From positions 121,204 to 185,203 of the forward strand of contig JAEXRL010000001.1 of NCBI GenBank assembly GCA_023440825.1: a stretch of DNA of 64,000 nucleotides. Reading direction: 5' to 3'. Made by a program: the position numbers and the translations under genes. The notes beneath the pieces are model-generated. The model made no database searches. It was not told the DNA's origin and saw only the letters and a list, made by a program, of their open reading frames with translations. Position 1 is the first letter of the stretch. Each line of letters opens with the position of its first letter. This document shows positions 16,882-24,913 of the stretch, piece by piece. Source of the DNA: Pseudomonadota bacterium (lineage in GTDB: Bacteria; Pseudomonadota; Gammaproteobacteria; Burkholderiales; Burkholderiaceae_B).

Positions 16882-17796
16882 ATGAGTGTGTCGACCTTAA
16901 GCTTTGAAGAGTGGTTACCGTTACGCATTGCCGAGACTGAAAGCGTCTTGGAAGCACTTTTGCCTTCGGCTGGTACTGAGCCTGAGCGCTTGCATGATGC
17001 CATGCGCTATGCAGTATTGGGGGGGGGCAAGCGTATACGCGCCAGTCTGGTGTATGCGGCAGGAGAAGCAGCATTGCAAGGCAAGCCTATGGCCGCGGCT
17101 TTGGAAAAAGCATTGGGGCTGGCCGCGGCGGCTGTAGAGTTAATTCACGCTTATTCGCTTGTGCACGATGATCTGCCTTGTATGGATAACGATGAGTTGC
17201 GCCGTGGTCTACCTACAGTGCATGTGCGCTACGATGAAGCCTGTGCCATGCTAACCGGCGACGCTTTGCAGCCTTTGGCCTTCGCGGCCTTGGCCCAGAT
17301 GCCTATTGCACCTGCCTTGGTAGTGCAGGCCATGGGATTATTGGCACGGGCGGCAGGTAGTCAGGGCATGGCAGGCGGGCAGGCCATAGACTGTGATAGC
17401 GTAGGCAAAAGCTTGAGCCAGGCTCAGTTGCAAACGATGCACAAGTTAAAAACAGGCGCCATGCTAGAGGCGAGTATTTTGCTGGGTGGTATTGTGGCGG
17501 GTGCGTCCTCAAGTACGCGCGAAGGCTTGCAGCAATATGCCGATAGCATCGGGCTCGCTTTCCAGGTGGCGGATGATATTTTAGATGTAACGGCTGATAC
17601 GCACACCCTAGGTAAAACAGCAGGTAAAGATGCGGCCGATAACAAGCCTACTTATGTGTCGATTATGGGTCTGGAAGGCTCTCGCGATTTACTGCAAGAG
17701 TTAGCCCAAAAGGCTTCGTTGGCTATTCGTCCTATCGGTGCCTCCGGTTTGCGTCTGAAGCAACTCGCCGACTATATCGTGGACCGTGATCGATAA
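16882..17796 (+). CDS. ispA: polyprenyl (farnesyl diphosphate) synthase
   Basis: IspA condenses IPP with DMAPP and GPP to give farnesyl diphosphate, precursor of undecaprenyl phosphate, ubiquinone and, here, squalene via the hpnCDE genes. The 304-residue protein has the GGGKRIR IPP-binding motif (about 47-53), the first aspartate-rich motif HDDLPCMDNDELRRG and the second DDILD near 234. Small residues before the first motif and the two-residue insertion (CM) fit a short-chain (C15) product. GGAGA 8 bases upstream supports ATG 16882. The GGGK codons contain an uninterrupted run of nine G (17019-17027). Confidence 0.96.
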   Translation: MSVSTLSFEEWLPLRIAETESVLEALLPSAGTEPERLHDAMRYAVLGGGKRIRASLVYAAGEAALQGKPMAAALEKALGLAAAAVELIHAYSLVHDDLPCMDNDELRRGLPTVHVRYDEACAMLTGDALQPLAFAALAQMPIAPALVVQAMGLLARAAGSQGMAGGQAIDCDSVGKSLSQAQLQTMHKLKTGAMLEASILLGGIVAGASSSTREGLQQYADSIGLAFQVADDILDVTADTHTLGKTAGKDAADNKPTYVSIMGLEGSRDLLQELAQKASLAIRPIGASGLRLKQLADYIVDRDR

Positions 17797-17846
17797 TTAG
17801 GGCTAGCGCCCAGTCCGGTTTACAATAAACAGTTATCCCTTGATTT

Positions 17847-17864
17847 AGGGCAAGCCCTTTTTTT
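17847..17864 (+). terminator. weak terminator-like hairpin before dxs
   Basis: AGGG, loop CAAG, CCCT followed by T7. The stem is only four to five base pairs, and an overlapping CCCT...AGGG pairing just upstream (17836-17850) could compete. It lies 10-16 bases before the dxs start. Too weak to call on its own; listed because it repeats the architecture seen at rimP, pdxA and dnaB. Confidence 0.25.
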
Positions 17865-17880
17865 GCCTTCGAGCATGTGT

Positions 17881-19746
17881 ATGCCTAAAGTATCCTTAGA
17901 ACAAATTCAGACGCCTGCTGATTTACGTCAGTTGGATATGCGTGAACTGCGAGAGATCACGGTACAGTTGCGTGAGTTTGTTTTGCAGTCGGTTTCCCGT
18001 ACGGGGGGGCACTTATCTTCTAATTTGGGCACGGTGGAGTTAACCGCTGCCCTGCACTTTGTGTTTGATACACCCCATGATCGGGTGGTGTGGGATGTTG
18101 GGCATCAGTCCTACGCTCATAAAATATTGACCGGTCGACGCGAACAAATGGCGGGTTTGCGGCAGTATGGCGGTATTTCCGGGTTTCCTAAGCGCTCAGA
18201 GTCTGAGTTTGACGACTTTGGTACTGCTCATTCATCTACGTCTATTTCCGCTGTACTTGGCATGGCGGTGGCCTCTCGTAATGCGGGCATTGAGCGTCAG
18301 CATATTGCGATTATTGGCGATGGTGCCATGACAGCCGGCATGGCTTTTGAAGCATTAAATAATGCTGGTGTTACCCCCGATGTGAATGTGCTCGTGATTT
18401 TGAATGATAACGATATGTCGATTTCTCCGCCTGTCGGAGCATTGAATCGTTATTTGGCGCGCCTTATGTCGGGGCAGTTCTATGCAAGGGCTAAACACGT
18501 AGGTAAAGCAGTATTGCAGCATGTGCCGCCCGTGCTGGATCTGGCGCGCAAGTTCGAAGGGCATGCCAAGGGTATTCTGACCCCTGCCACACTCTTTGAG
18601 GAGCTGGGCTTTAACTATGTGGGCCCGATTGATGGGCATGACCTAGATGCCTTGGTACCCACCTTGCAAAACCTTCGCGAGTTAGGTGGCTTACAGTTCT
18701 TGCATGTGGTCACGCGTAAAGGGCAGGGGTACAAGCTGGCTGAGGCAGACCCCGTGCTCTATCACGGGCCTGGTAAGTTCGATCCCGAGGTGGGTTTGCA
18801 AAAACCGACTGCCCCATCGCCGCTTAGCTTTACTCAGGTCTTTGGGCGCTGGTTATGCGATATGGCTGCCCACGATCAGCGCCTTTATGGCATTACACCA
18901 GCTATGCGTGAAGGCAGTGGTATGGTGGAATTCGAGCAGCAGTTTCCTACGCGCTACTTTGACGTGGGTATTGCCGAGCAGCATGCAGTGACCTTTGCGG
19001 CTGGCATTGCCTGTGAGGGGCAAAAACCTGTCGTTGCTATTTATTCCACATTTTTGCAACGCGGCTACGATCAGGTGATCCATGATGTGGCACTGCAAAA
19101 TCTTGATGTCACCTTCGCCCTGGATCGCGCGGGTCTGGTTGGAGCTGATGGCGCTACACACGCGGGGAATTACGACATAGCATTTTTGCGTTGCGTGCCC
19201 AATATGGTGGTGGCTACGCCTTCTGACGAGCAAGAAACCCGTTTGTTACTGAGTACATGTTATCAGCACCCTGGTCCGGCAGCAGTACGTTATCCGCGTG
19301 GCGCTGGTGCCGGTGTGCAGGTGCAGGCAGGCTTGGAAACAGTCGATTTAGGTAAGGCAAAGGTTGTGCGTCGTGGCCAGAAGCTGGCTTTATTAGCCTT
19401 TGGGCCTATTTTGTATGAGGCAGCCAAAGTCGCGCACAAGCTAGATCTTACTTTGGTGGATATGCGTTTTGTAAAACCCCTGGATACCTCTTTGTTGCAA
19501 GAGCTTGCTCAAACGCATCAGGGCTTGGTTACGCTCGAAGAAGCCGCCTTAATGGGCGGAGCTGGCAGCGCCGTGCTGGAATTTTTAAGCGCTGCCGATA
19601 CGACTGTACCGGTGTTGACCCTAGGATACCCCGACGAGTTCATTGATCACGGGGATCAAAAGCGCTTGGCGGCTGAGCTTGGGCTGGCCGCGGACGGTAT
19701 TGAGCGTTCTGTGTTGGCGCGTTTTTCCAATTTGCTACAAGCTTAA
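17881..19746 (+). CDS. dxs: 1-deoxy-D-xylulose-5-phosphate synthase
   Basis: Dxs is the thiamine-diphosphate enzyme that joins pyruvate and glyceraldehyde 3-phosphate, the entry step of the MEP isoprenoid pathway that feeds IspA. The 621-residue protein matches the family length. Seen: the His of GGHLSSNLGTVELT, WDVGHQSYAHKILTGR, the ThDP/Mg motif GDGAMTAGMAFEALNNAG with NDNDMSIS, the pyrimidine-binding VGIAEQHAVTFAAG and the C-terminal transketolase domain. A second in-frame ATG lies two codons upstream (17875); 17881 is chosen because a GAG is suitably spaced. It follows ispA by 84 bp. Confidence 0.96.
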   Translation: MPKVSLEQIQTPADLRQLDMRELREITVQLREFVLQSVSRTGGHLSSNLGTVELTAALHFVFDTPHDRVVWDVGHQSYAHKILTGRREQMAGLRQYGGISGFPKRSESEFDDFGTAHSSTSISAVLGMAVASRNAGIERQHIAIIGDGAMTAGMAFEALNNAGVTPDVNVLVILNDNDMSISPPVGALNRYLARLMSGQFYARAKHVGKAVLQHVPPVLDLARKFEGHAKGILTPATLFEELGFNYVGPIDGHDLDALVPTLQNLRELGGLQFLHVVTRKGQGYKLAEADPVLYHGPGKFDPEVGLQKPTAPSPLSFTQVFGRWLCDMAAHDQRLYGITPAMREGSGMVEFEQQFPTRYFDVGIAEQHAVTFAAGIACEGQKPVVAIYSTFLQRGYDQVIHDVALQNLDVTFALDRAGLVGADGATHAGNYDIAFLRCVPNMVVATPSDEQETRLLLSTCYQHPGPAAVRYPRGAGAGVQVQAGLETVDLGKAKVVRRGQKLALLAFGPILYEAAKVAHKLDLTLVDMRFVKPLDTSLLQELAQTHQGLVTLEEAALMGGAGSAVLEFLSAADTTVPVLTLGYPDEFIDHGDQKRLAAELGLAADGIERSVLARFSNLLQA

Positions 19747-19833
19747 AGATTTTGGCTTTGCCTTACGTGCTATGGGTGTTGCGTATACCAGACCATTAGT
19801 AAGGATATCCCGTAGCGCATAGGCCAAGCATTA

Positions 19834-19846
19834 GATAATGAGAATC
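19834..19846 (+). promoter_or_regulatory. Fur/Zur-like half-palindrome upstream of folE2
   Basis: GATAATGAGAATC matches 12 of the first 13 positions of the classical Fur-box consensus GATAATGATAATCATTATC; the remaining six bases (TTAAGC) match poorly. It lies about 40 bp before folE2. Metal-responsive control is plausible because FolE2 enzymes are commonly Zur-regulated substitutes for zinc FolE, but the match is only half a site. Confidence 0.3.
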
Positions 19847-19887
19847 TTAAGCGATTACAAGGCTTTATTAGTCCTTATTTGAAGATG

Positions 19888-20697
19888 ATGAATACTGTAT
19901 CGGAAGCACCTGCAAGCATGCCGGATGTTCAAAGCAGCCTGGACGAGCGTCAGGTGGCTATACAGCGAGTGGGTGTGCGCGGTGTGCGTTATCCCATGGC
20001 GCTAAGCCTGGTGGCCGGACAAGCCACGTCTACAGTCGCTGACTGGGAGCTGACTGTTGCCTTGGCGGAGCACGAGAAAGGGACTCACATGTCCCGGTTC
20101 ATGGCCTTGCTGGAGCAGCACCGTGATACCCCTAGTACACCCCAGAGCTTTATGGCTATGGCACGAGAAATGCTGACTCTATTGGAAGCGTCTCAGGGCG
20201 ATATCAGTGCCCGTTTCCCTGTATTTCTGGAAAAACAGGCGCCTGTGTCCGGAGTCAGCAGTTTGTTGGACTACTCCTTGGGGTGGACGGCAAGGGTAGG
20301 TGCCCAGGCGGAGCAAGACGTGTTCGAGCTTAGTCTGTTAGTGCCAGTCACCAGTCTGTGCCCGTGCTCTAAAGCCATTTCTAAGTATGGTGCGCATAAT
20401 CAGCGCTCGCATGTGACGGTGACTATTTGCTATACCGATGTGCAATCTATACAGGTGCCGGAGCTGATTCGTCAGATCGAACAACAGGCTTCCTGTGAGT
20501 TGTGGGGCTTACTAAAGCGCACGGACGAGAAATACGTTACGGAGCGTGCCTACGAAAATCCTAAGTTTGTTGAGGATTTGGTCCGAGACGTGGCGATGCT
20601 GATTAAACAGCAGGCTGGAGTACGTCATTTCCGTGTCGAGGCTGAAAACTTTGAGTCGATTCATAATCACTCAGCGTATGCTTGCGTAGAGGGTTAA
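19888..20697 (+). CDS. folE2: GTP cyclohydrolase FolE2 (type IB)
   Basis: FolE2 converts GTP to 7,8-dihydroneopterin triphosphate, the first step of folate (and queuosine) synthesis, and can use Mn or Fe rather than zinc. The 269-residue protein has the COG1469 signatures: MPDVQSSLDERQVAIQRVGV near the start, EKGTHMSRF in the middle, the cysteine motif TSLCPCSKAISKYGAHNQRS and the C-terminal ENFESIHNHSAYA with catalytic-site His residues. Starts at 19885 or 19888 are both possible (adjacent ATGs); the second fits the family N-terminus. It is a single gene with its own 140-bp upstream region. Confidence 0.95.
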   Translation: MNTVSEAPASMPDVQSSLDERQVAIQRVGVRGVRYPMALSLVAGQATSTVADWELTVALAEHEKGTHMSRFMALLEQHRDTPSTPQSFMAMAREMLTLLEASQGDISARFPVFLEKQAPVSGVSSLLDYSLGWTARVGAQAEQDVFELSLLVPVTSLCPCSKAISKYGAHNQRSHVTVTICYTDVQSIQVPELIRQIEQQASCELWGLLKRTDEKYVTERAYENPKFVEDLVRDVAMLIKQQAGVRHFRVEAENFESIHNHSAYACVEG

Positions 20698-20736
20698 TAC
20701 CTTTTTCTTGTGTAAAGCAAGTAAAGCATGCTAAGA

Positions 20737-20764
20737 TTTACCGTTTCTTTGCTCGATCTATATT
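20737..20764 (+). promoter_or_regulatory. candidate sigma70 promoter for rpsF
   Basis: TTTACC (20737-20742), 16-bp spacer, TATATT (20759-20764), in the gap between folE2 and rpsF. Transcription would begin about 20771, giving a leader of roughly 90 bases. Confidence 0.4.
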
Positions 20765-20784
20765 TTATAGGCGGGCTGTCTCGT

Positions 20785-20839
20785 CTTTAATGGGGGTAGT
20801 GCCCGGATTTACATCAGGGTGTGAACGCCAACATTAAAG
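20785..20839 (+). promoter_or_regulatory. structured rpsF leader, candidate S6:S18 autoregulatory element
   Basis: A perfect 8-bp outer stem, CTTTAATG (20785-20792) with CATTAAAG (20832-20839), encloses about 39 bases containing a CCCGG element (20802-20806) and a possible inner GCCC/GGGT stem (20801-20804 with 20817-20820). It ends 11 bases before the AAGGAG ribosome site. Leaders of rpsF operons in many bacteria bind the S6:S18 complex through a stem with a conserved CCG, mimicking 16S rRNA. Structure is seen; ligand binding is inferred. Confidence 0.45.
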
Positions 20840-20863
20840 CTGATATCCACAAGGAGTTATTCC

Positions 20864-21268
20864 ATGCGTCACTACGAAGTAGTGTTTATTGTGCATCCTG
20901 ATCAAAGCGAGCAAGTGCCCGCGATGGTCGAGCGCTACCAAGCGATTGTTACCTCTGAGGGCGGAAAAATTCACCGTCTAGAAGATTGGGGTCGTCGCCA
21001 ATTGGCTTATCCCATTCAAAAGCTTGTTAAAGCACATTATGTTTGCTTTAACATCGAGTGTGGCAAAGGTATTCTGGAAGAATTGGAACATTCGTTCCGT
21101 TATAACGATGCCATTTTGCGTTACTTGATTTCCAGCACAAAGAAAGCTCCTGAAGGTGCTTCTGTCATGATGAAATCAGTAGAGCGTGAAGAAGCGCGTA
21201 AAACAAGCTCCGAGGCGAGTGCAGAATCTGCAGAACCCGCCAAGGAAGAAGTAGAAACTAACGAATAA
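20864..21268 (+). CDS. rpsF: 30S ribosomal protein S6
   Basis: S6 binds the platform of the 30S subunit as a heterodimer with S18. The 134-residue protein starts MRHYEVVFIVHPDQSEQV and carries GKIHRLEDWGRRQLAYPIQKLVKAHY and the RYNDAILRYLI block, followed by a charged, disordered C-terminal tail of about 35 residues (EEARKTSSEASAESAEPAKEE...), as in E. coli where glutamates are added post-translationally. AAGGAG at 7-bp spacing marks the ATG. It leads the rpsF-priB-rpsR-rplI operon; the TAA abuts the next start. Confidence 0.98.
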   Translation: MRHYEVVFIVHPDQSEQVPAMVERYQAIVTSEGGKIHRLEDWGRRQLAYPIQKLVKAHYVCFNIECGKGILEELEHSFRYNDAILRYLISSTKKAPEGASVMMKSVEREEARKTSSEASAESAEPAKEEVETNE

Positions 21269-21604
21269 GTGGTATTGGCAGTCGGTGTGAATCAGTTAGA
21301 GCTCCGTGCCCACGTCCTAGAGGTTAAGCCTTTGCGCTATACCCCCGCAGGCGTTGCTGCACTGGAACTGATACTGGAACACCAATCAAACGTAGTACAG
21401 GCTGGACACCCTAGGCAAGTTAATCTTCAGATTCATGCTTTAGCGCTGGGGGATACGGCAACACAGCTAGCCCAAGTGCCTTTAGGTGCACAATTGCATG
21501 CAAAAGGTTTTTTGGCAGCGGCCCGCAAGGGCTCCACACGTCTGGTTTTTCATATACAGCAAGTGTGTAGTCAGTATGCAGGGCAAGGTAGTGCTACGGT
21601 TTGA
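21269..21604 (+). CDS. priB: primosomal replication protein N, PriB
   Basis: PriB is an OB-fold single-stranded-DNA-binding protein that stabilises PriA on stalled forks before DnaB loading. The product of up to 111 residues has the PriB core NQLELRAHVLEVKPLRYTPAGVAALELILEHQS and the closing strand KGSTRLVFHIQQV. There is no ATG in frame: GTG 21269 directly after the rpsF stop is possible, and GTG 21287 (VNQLELRAH...) would match the usual N-terminus better. Translation is probably coupled to rpsF. Location between S6 and S18 is diagnostic. The dnaB helicase gene, its functional partner, lies 0.9 kb downstream. Confidence 0.92.
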   Translation: MVLAVGVNQLELRAHVLEVKPLRYTPAGVAALELILEHQSNVVQAGHPRQVNLQIHALALGDTATQLAQVPLGAQLHAKGFLAAARKGSTRLVFHIQQVCSQYAGQGSATV

Positions 21605-21691
21605 ACGACATTTCAATGCACATCGCGAAGCAATAACTGTCTTCGCTCCAATGAATTTTCTTCCGGTATAACCGGTATATAAGAGGCACAT

Positions 21692-21964
21692 ATGGCTTTC
21701 CGCAGAGGCAAAGACAAAAGACGCAAATTTACACAACAAAATCCGCTGTTTAAGCGTCGTAAATTCTGCCGTTTCACCGTAGCGGGTGTTGAAGAAATCG
21801 ATTACAAAGATTTGGATACATTACGTGATTTCATTCAGGAAAACGGCAAGATTATTCCTGCCCGCCTGACCGGCACTAAGGCTAACTACCAGCGTCAGCT
21901 TGACACAGCTGTTAAGCGTGCACGCTTCCTGGCCTTGTTGCCCTACACCGATAACCACAAGTAA
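21692..21964 (+). CDS. rpsR: 30S ribosomal protein S18
   Basis: S18 pairs with S6 on the 30S platform. The 90-residue protein has a basic N-terminus (MAFRRGKDKRRKF), the core FKRRKFCRFTVAGVEEIDYKD and the LRDFIQENGKIIPARLTGTKANYQRQL motif followed by VKRARFLALLPYTD. An AGAGG element precedes the ATG. There is a single cysteine, so it is the zinc-free C- form rather than a four-cysteine C+ paralogue. It follows priB by 87 bp and precedes rplI by 17 bp. Confidence 0.98.
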   Translation: MAFRRGKDKRRKFTQQNPLFKRRKFCRFTVAGVEEIDYKDLDTLRDFIQENGKIIPARLTGTKANYQRQLDTAVKRARFLALLPYTDNHK

Positions 21965-21981
21965 TCCAGAGGGCTAAAGTC

Positions 21982-22434
21982 ATGCAAGTAATTTTGCTCG
22001 AAAAAGTTGTCAACCTGGGTAATCTGGGTGACGTCGTTCGTGTGCGTAACGGTTTTGCGCGTAACTATTTAATCCCACGTAAAATTGCTCGTCGGGCTAC
22101 TCCTGTTGCATTGCAAGAGTTTGAAGCACGTCGTGCTGAGCTGGAAAAAGCCCAAGCTGAAAAGCTGGCTGCAGCTCAGGCTCTGAACGAGAAACTGAAC
22201 GGCAAGACTGTTACCATCAGCCAAAAGGCTGGTGTGGATGGTCGTTTGTTTGGTTCAGTAACAACGATGGATATCGCAGCAGCGCTGCAGGCTGAAGGTT
22301 TCGACGTACAGAAAGTTCAAGTGCGTTTGCCTGATGGTCACCTCAAAGCAGTGGGCGAGTACTCGGTAGATGTCGTTTTACACGCTGATGTACAGTCCGA
22401 AATTTTGGTGGCTGTAGTAGGCGAACTAGCCTAA
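21982..22434 (+). CDS. rplI: 50S ribosomal protein L9
   Basis: L9 binds 23S rRNA near the L1 stalk and helps maintain reading frame. The 150-residue protein shows the N-terminal globular domain (MQVILLEKVVNLGNLGDVVRVRNGFARNYLIP), the long central helix (about 42-75, Ala/Glu/Lys-rich) and the C-terminal domain with KAGVDGRLFGSVT. It ends the rpsF operon; an intrinsic terminator begins 55 bp later. Confidence 0.98.
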   Translation: MQVILLEKVVNLGNLGDVVRVRNGFARNYLIPRKIARRATPVALQEFEARRAELEKAQAEKLAAAQALNEKLNGKTVTISQKAGVDGRLFGSVTTMDIAAALQAEGFDVQKVQVRLPDGHLKAVGEYSVDVVLHADVQSEILVAVVGELA

Positions 22435-22488
22435 GCGAGTCTATCTGATGCATGGTACATTGCTTTAACCGGATGTATCACGTATAAG

Positions 22489-22517
22489 AAAAAAGCCGGT
22501 GTAAACCGGCTTTTTTT
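22489..22517 (+). terminator. intrinsic terminator between rplI and dnaB
   Basis: AAAAAAGCCGGT, loop GTAA, ACCGGCTTTTTTT: a strong stem with a seven-T tail. The tail ends only 23 bases before the dnaB GTG, leaving no room for a separate promoter with a normal leader between terminator and gene. Confidence 0.9.
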
Positions 22518-22540
22518 GTTTTTATTAAAAAGGTTCTGCA

Positions 22541-23911
22541 GTGGAAAGCAAGTCTGCCAAAACAGATTCATCCTTAGATTATCTGCGAGTGCCGCCGCAC
22601 TCAATCGAAGCCGAGCAGTCCGTGCTGGGTGGCTTGTTATTGGATAATGCGGCCTTTGATCGAATTGCAGATATTGTTAATGACGACGATTTTTATCGCT
22701 ACGATCACAAGCTGATCTGGCAACACATCACTAAGCTGATCGGTTTGTCTCGACCTGCTGATGTGGTCACCGTGTTTGAGTCATTGAGCAGCAGTGCCAA
22801 AGCGGATGAGGTGGGTGGGCTGGCCTATCTCAATGCGCTGGCTCACAATACTCCTTCGGCGGCGAATATACGCCGCTATGCTGAAATTGTGCGCGAGCGC
22901 TCCATGCTGCGCAAGCTGGTGACTGTAGCCGACGAAATTGCCGCCGCGGCCCTGAATCCTCAAGGCAAAGAGGCGCGTGAAATTCTTGATGTGGCCGAAT
23001 CCCGGGTCTTCCAGATTTCTCAGGAAGGTGCGCGTGGATCACAAGGATTTCTTGAAATTCAGCCCTTATTGGGTGAAGTGGTAGAGCGCATCGACGAGCT
23101 TTATCATCGTGAAGGAGACTCTGAAGTTACCGGTGTTCCCACTGGTTTTGATGACCTAGATAAAATGACCTCGGGTCTACAGCCTGGTGACTTGGTCATT
23201 GTTGCGGGTCGTCCCTCTATGGGTAAAACTTCGCTGTCCATGAATATTGGCGAGCATGTGGCGATTGATCAGGGTTTACCGGTGGCCGTGTTTTCCATGG
23301 AAATGGGAGCCGTGCAGCTAGCCATGCGTATGGTGGGTTCGGTGGGATTGCTGGATCAGCATCGCATGCGTACGGGTAAGTTGAGTAACGAAGATTGGCC
23401 GCGCTTAACCAAAGCAGTTCAGCAGGTGCAGGAAGCGCAAATTTATATCGATGAAACGCCTGGGCTTTCGTCTATGGAAGTGCGTGCGCGAGCGCGTAGA
23501 CTGGCTAGGCAGTGTGGGCAGTTGGGCCTGATTATTATTGACTATTTGCAGTTGATGTCGTCCAGTGGCGGTGAGAACCGTGCGACTGAAATTTCGGAAA
23601 TTAGTCGCTCACTAAAAGGATTGGCCAAAGAGCTGAATTGCCCTTTGATTGCTTTATCGCAGCTTAACCGCAGCTTGGAGCAGCGCCCCAACAAACGTCC
23701 GGTAATGAGTGATTTGCGTGAGTCCGGGGCTATTGAGCAGGATGCGGATTTGATTTTGTTTATTTATCGCGATGAGGTCTATAACCCGGATTCTCCCGAT
23801 AAAGGAACGGCCGAAATTATTATCGGTAAGCAGCGTAACGGGCCCATTGGTACGGTGAGGCTGACCTTCCAGGGAGCCAGTACGCGCTTTTTGAATTACT
23901 CACCGATGTGA
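22541..23911 (+). CDS. dnaB: replicative DNA helicase DnaB
   Basis: DnaB is the hexameric 5'-3' helicase of the replication fork. The 456-residue protein has the N-terminal primase-interacting helical domain (VPPHSIEAEQSVLGGLLLDN), a linker, and the RecA-like motor with Walker A GRPSMGKT at 223-230, Walker B LIIIDYLQLM and the arginine-finger region RDEVYNPDSPDKGTAEIIIGKQRNGP. No intein is present. The start is GTG; AAGG lies about 9 bases upstream. Its last 16 bases overlap the end of the convergent pdxA. A terminator sits directly before the gene. Confidence 0.97.
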   Translation: MESKSAKTDSSLDYLRVPPHSIEAEQSVLGGLLLDNAAFDRIADIVNDDDFYRYDHKLIWQHITKLIGLSRPADVVTVFESLSSSAKADEVGGLAYLNALAHNTPSAANIRRYAEIVRERSMLRKLVTVADEIAAAALNPQGKEAREILDVAESRVFQISQEGARGSQGFLEIQPLLGEVVERIDELYHREGDSEVTGVPTGFDDLDKMTSGLQPGDLVIVAGRPSMGKTSLSMNIGEHVAIDQGLPVAVFSMEMGAVQLAMRMVGSVGLLDQHRMRTGKLSNEDWPRLTKAVQQVQEAQIYIDETPGLSSMEVRARARRLARQCGQLGLIIIDYLQLMSSSGGENRATEISEISRSLKGLAKELNCPLIALSQLNRSLEQRPNKRPVMSDLRESGAIEQDADLILFIYRDEVYNPDSPDKGTAEIIIGKQRNGPIGTVRLTFQGASTRFLNYSPM

Positions 23912-24909
23912 GTGGTGGGCGTTTGTTGCTGGCTCATCTCCAGAGCGAGCTGGCAAGCGCTTAATAGGGATGACGGATCGGCTCGGTTTTGGCCTGCGAT
24001 ATCAAAGGCAGTGCCATGGTCGACGCTGGTTCGTATAAACGGTAGTCCTACCGTAACATTGACCCCTTCATCCAGGCCTAAGTACTTAATGGGAATGAGG
24101 CCTTGGTCGTGATATTGAGCGACTACAATATCAAACTCCCCTTTACGCGCCCGCATAAAGATCGTATCCCCGGGCCAGGGGCCGCTGACTTCTATGCCTT
24201 GCTGTTGAGCCTGTGCGATGGCCGGCTGAATAATACGCTGATCCTCTGTGCCGAATTTTCCATCTTCACCGGCATGCGGATTGAGCCCAGCCACGGCAAT
24301 ACGAGGTGCCTGAATACCAGCGTGCTGACAGGCTTGGTGCGCCAGTTGAATAATCTGTAGCTCTTTTTCCTGGGTGATCAGTTGAGGAACACGGGCCAGG
24401 GGCTCGTGTATGGTGACCAAAATAACGCGTAGGTCCCGATTAACCAGCATCATGGCGTAGTGTTCGGTGTGGGTGCGTTCGGCCAGTATTTCAGTGTGAC
24501 CGGGTGCATCGATGCCCGCTAATTGCATGGCGTGCTTGTTTAGGGGGGCGGTCACTATCGCTCTTGTAAGGCCTTTTTTAGCATCGTCAATAGCATGGCA
24601 TAGGTACTCATACGATCCTTTGCCTGCCGCTGTCTGAGCGAGTCCTAGCTGTATAGGGGGCAGGGGGGGTATGCGGCTCAGGACAGGGATTATGCCAGCG
24701 CCGAGGGCATGGGGGGTGTTGCTGGTCTGTACGCGTAAGCGATTTTCCAGATTAAGTTGCTTAATGGTCTTTTGCAACACACCTGCATCGCCGTAAACCA
24801 CGGCCGGATAGGTGAGCAGGCCATCAAACAGTTTGACGATAATTTCAGGCCCTATGCCGGCGGCATCGCCCATAGTGAGTGCCAGAGGAAGTTCAGTGCG
24901 TGTCGTCAT
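23896..24909 (-). CDS. pdxA: 4-hydroxythreonine-4-phosphate dehydrogenase
   Basis: PdxA oxidises 4-phosphohydroxy-L-threonine in the DXP-dependent pathway to pyridoxal phosphate. From ATG 24909 the protein is 337 residues, near the E. coli length. Motifs: LPLALTMGDAAGIGPEI at the start, the metal-binding His of APGHTEILAERTHTEHYAMML, AGLNPHAGEDGKFGTED, YHDQGLIPIKYL and the C-terminal RTSVDHGTAFDIAG. An in-frame ATG at 24939 would add ten residues and translate straight across a terminator hairpin (24914-24937). No SD precedes either start. It lies downstream of the PhoH gene on the same strand and ends convergently inside dnaB. Confidence 0.95.
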   Translation of the reverse strand: MTTRTELPLALTMGDAAGIGPEIIVKLFDGLLTYPAVVYGDAGVLQKTIKQLNLENRLRVQTSNTPHALGAGIIPVLSRIPPLPPIQLGLAQTAAGKGSYEYLCHAIDDAKKGLTRAIVTAPLNKHAMQLAGIDAPGHTEILAERTHTEHYAMMLVNRDLRVILVTIHEPLARVPQLITQEKELQIIQLAHQACQHAGIQAPRIAVAGLNPHAGEDGKFGTEDQRIIQPAIAQAQQQGIEVSGPWPGDTIFMRARKGEFDIVVAQYHDQGLIPIKYLGLDEGVNVTVGLPFIRTSVDHGTAFDIAGQNRADPSSLLSACQLALEMSQQQTPTTHIGE

Positions 24910-24913
24910 AATG

